From Dehalococcoidales bacterium (GTDB lineage Bacteria > Chloroflexota > Dehalococcoidia > Dehalococcoidales > JAQTRN01): a stretch of DNA of 5,662 nucleotides. The first letter of the stretch is position 1, and each line of letters begins with the position of its first letter. Both the position numbers and the translations under genes were made by a program. Shown here piece by piece: positions 5,031 to 5,662 of this stretch. The stretch is from the NCBI GenBank assembly GCA_028711795.1, contig JAQTRN010000073.1:1-5662 (forward strand), given 5' to 3'. The notes beneath the pieces were generated by a model. It did no database searches. It had not been told where the DNA came from and saw nothing but the letters and a program-made list of their open reading frames with translations.

Positions 5031-5065
5031 TTGTCCCTTTGAACTATAAAAGGACTATATTGACC
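5025..5065. repeat. Imperfect inverted repeat at the -35 of the secreted-protein promoter
   Basis: GGTCAAT (5025-5031) and ATTGACC (5059-5065) are perfect reverse complements. Inside, GTCCCTTT (5033-5040) pairs with AAAAGGAC (5048-5055) with one mismatch. The outer left arm is the -35 box of the secreted-protein promoter, so a protein bound to the repeat could control it. A transposon or terminator remnant is less likely, as no gene ends here. Confidence 0.4.
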
Positions 5066-5203
5066 GGGCGTACCAGACTAAATGCGCTTGCCATGATACC
5101 CATGACGAAATAATAAGCATGGTCAAAAATCGCATATTGTGACATTCTGGCTAATGGTAGTATTGGCTGACGGAAAGTACCGGTTGAATTTCCTCATCAT
5201 GAC

Positions 5204-5232
5204 TTGGCGGCCAGGAGAAATGCTGCTAGAAT
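5204..5232 (+). promoter_or_regulatory. Promoter of the membrane-protein gene
   Basis: TTGGCG (5204-5209), a 17-bp spacer and TAGAAT (5227-5232) preceded by TGC form an extended -10 promoter. The expected start, 5239, is the A of the ATG. The TAG at 5227-5229 is an in-frame stop, so no earlier start codon is possible. Confidence 0.6.
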
Positions 5233-5238
5233 ACGGGC

Positions 5239-5662
5239 ATGAGACTCTGGCACCTGACCCTGCTACTCTGGGGCATATTTCTGGTCTCTCTGGGGTTCTG
5301 CCTCGCCACGGGTTTTGAAATACCATCGCTGCCCGCGGAAGAAATGGAGATCATCGCCGGCATCGGTATTGCCGCCTATATTCTGACCGGGACAGTGTTC
5401 TACATCAAATGGCGGTGGAATGTCAGTACCCTGGTGATAGCTATCCTGCTCTGGCCCCTGGCAGCCATACTCGTTCTGTGTGGCCGCTTGTACTCGCCCC
5501 TGATTCATGTTCAGGGTTACATCCCCCAGTCCCGCCACACCGTGGGCAGCCTGTTGAGGAACAAGAAACTCAGTATCCGTATGCGTATCCGGTTGGCCGC
5601 GGCGTTCCTGGGACAGGAAGCCCTGAGAAGGATGATGCGGTTGCCGCTTTGCCGTCGTCTGG
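5239..5662 (+). CDS. Multi-spanning membrane protein, partial (3' end outside window)
   Basis: An open frame of 141 complete codons from ATG 5239 to the window edge, with no stop. I do not recognise the family. Three hydrophobic segments are evident at about 4-23 (WHLTLLLWGIFLVSLGFCLA), 37-56 (EIIAGIGIAAYILTGTVFYI) and 64-82 (TLVIAILLWPLAAILVLCG). After them comes a strongly basic stretch (about 99-140) rich in Arg and Lys, probably cytoplasmic. Positive residues (IKWRW, 56-60) between segments two and three are consistent with that loop being inside. There is no Shine-Dalgarno site; the promoter places the transcription start on the ATG. The next in-frame Met (residue 36) would lose the first membrane segment. 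It is divergent from the secreted-protein gene, 290 bp away, so a functional link is possible but not shown. Confidence 0.72.
   Translation, partial: MRLWHLTLLLWGIFLVSLGFCLATGFEIPSLPAEEMEIIAGIGIAAYILTGTVFYIKWRWNVSTLVIAILLWPLAAILVLCGRLYSPLIHVQGYIPQSRHTVGSLLRNKKLSIRMRIRLAAAFLGQEALRRMMRLPLCRRL

Noticed and set aside
1..5662. tRNA, rRNA, CRISPR array or insertion sequence
   Set aside because: No cloverleaf-like or rRNA-like stretch, no regularly spaced repeats and no transposase-like reading frame were seen by eye; short or degenerate elements could be missed.

Overview
The window is a compact bacterial chromosome segment, probably from a metagenome assembly. It is GC-moderate to GC-rich except for an AT-rich stretch at about 1500-2640. 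Promoters are sigma70-type (TTGAC- and TATAAT-like boxes 17 bp apart). Some genes have Shine-Dalgarno sites, while others appear leaderless, with the predicted transcription start on the ATG. The lipoprotein glutamine cyclotransferase, the secreted protein with a W-G/TM/Arg C-terminal tail and the promoter style would fit a Chloroflexota (Dehalococcoidia-like) bacterium, but this is a low-confidence impression, not a demonstrated taxonomy.

Left part (1-960): two minus-strand genes, a GNAT N-acetyltransferase followed by a very small MerR-like DNA-binding protein. Each has a recognisable promoter. The MerR-like promoter lies just before the gene, so the TTG that would give the longest reading frame is more likely part of a -35 box.

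Middle part (960-3250): a toxin-antitoxin and defence cluster. An intact HicB-HicA pair reads rightward, antitoxin first, with a 1-nt TGATG overlap. Reading leftward from 3190 are a ribbon-helix-helix antitoxin, a RelE/ParE-family toxin joined by a TAATG overlap, and a SIR2-like NAD-binding protein. The toxin carries an in-frame TAA where the family has a Tyr (GD-Y-RVVY). The SIR2-like gene carries an in-frame TAG directly after KLHGSTD, at the position of the family's conserved Trp. Reading frame is kept on both sides of each stop, so both effectors look disabled by single nonsense substitutions, while the antitoxin with its promoter and candidate operator is intact. These two broken genes are the most notable content of the window. 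The toxin can only be seen by reading through its stop.

Right part (3250-5662): a predicted lipoprotein glutaminyl-peptide cyclotransferase reads rightward. It converges on a leftward secreted, C-terminally anchored protein of unknown function, and the two share a perfect 14-bp-arm hairpin between their stops. Divergent from the secreted gene, a multi-spanning membrane protein begins at 5239 and runs off the end of the window. The cyclotransferase and membrane-protein genes share the same apparent leaderless layout: extended -10, six bases, ATG.
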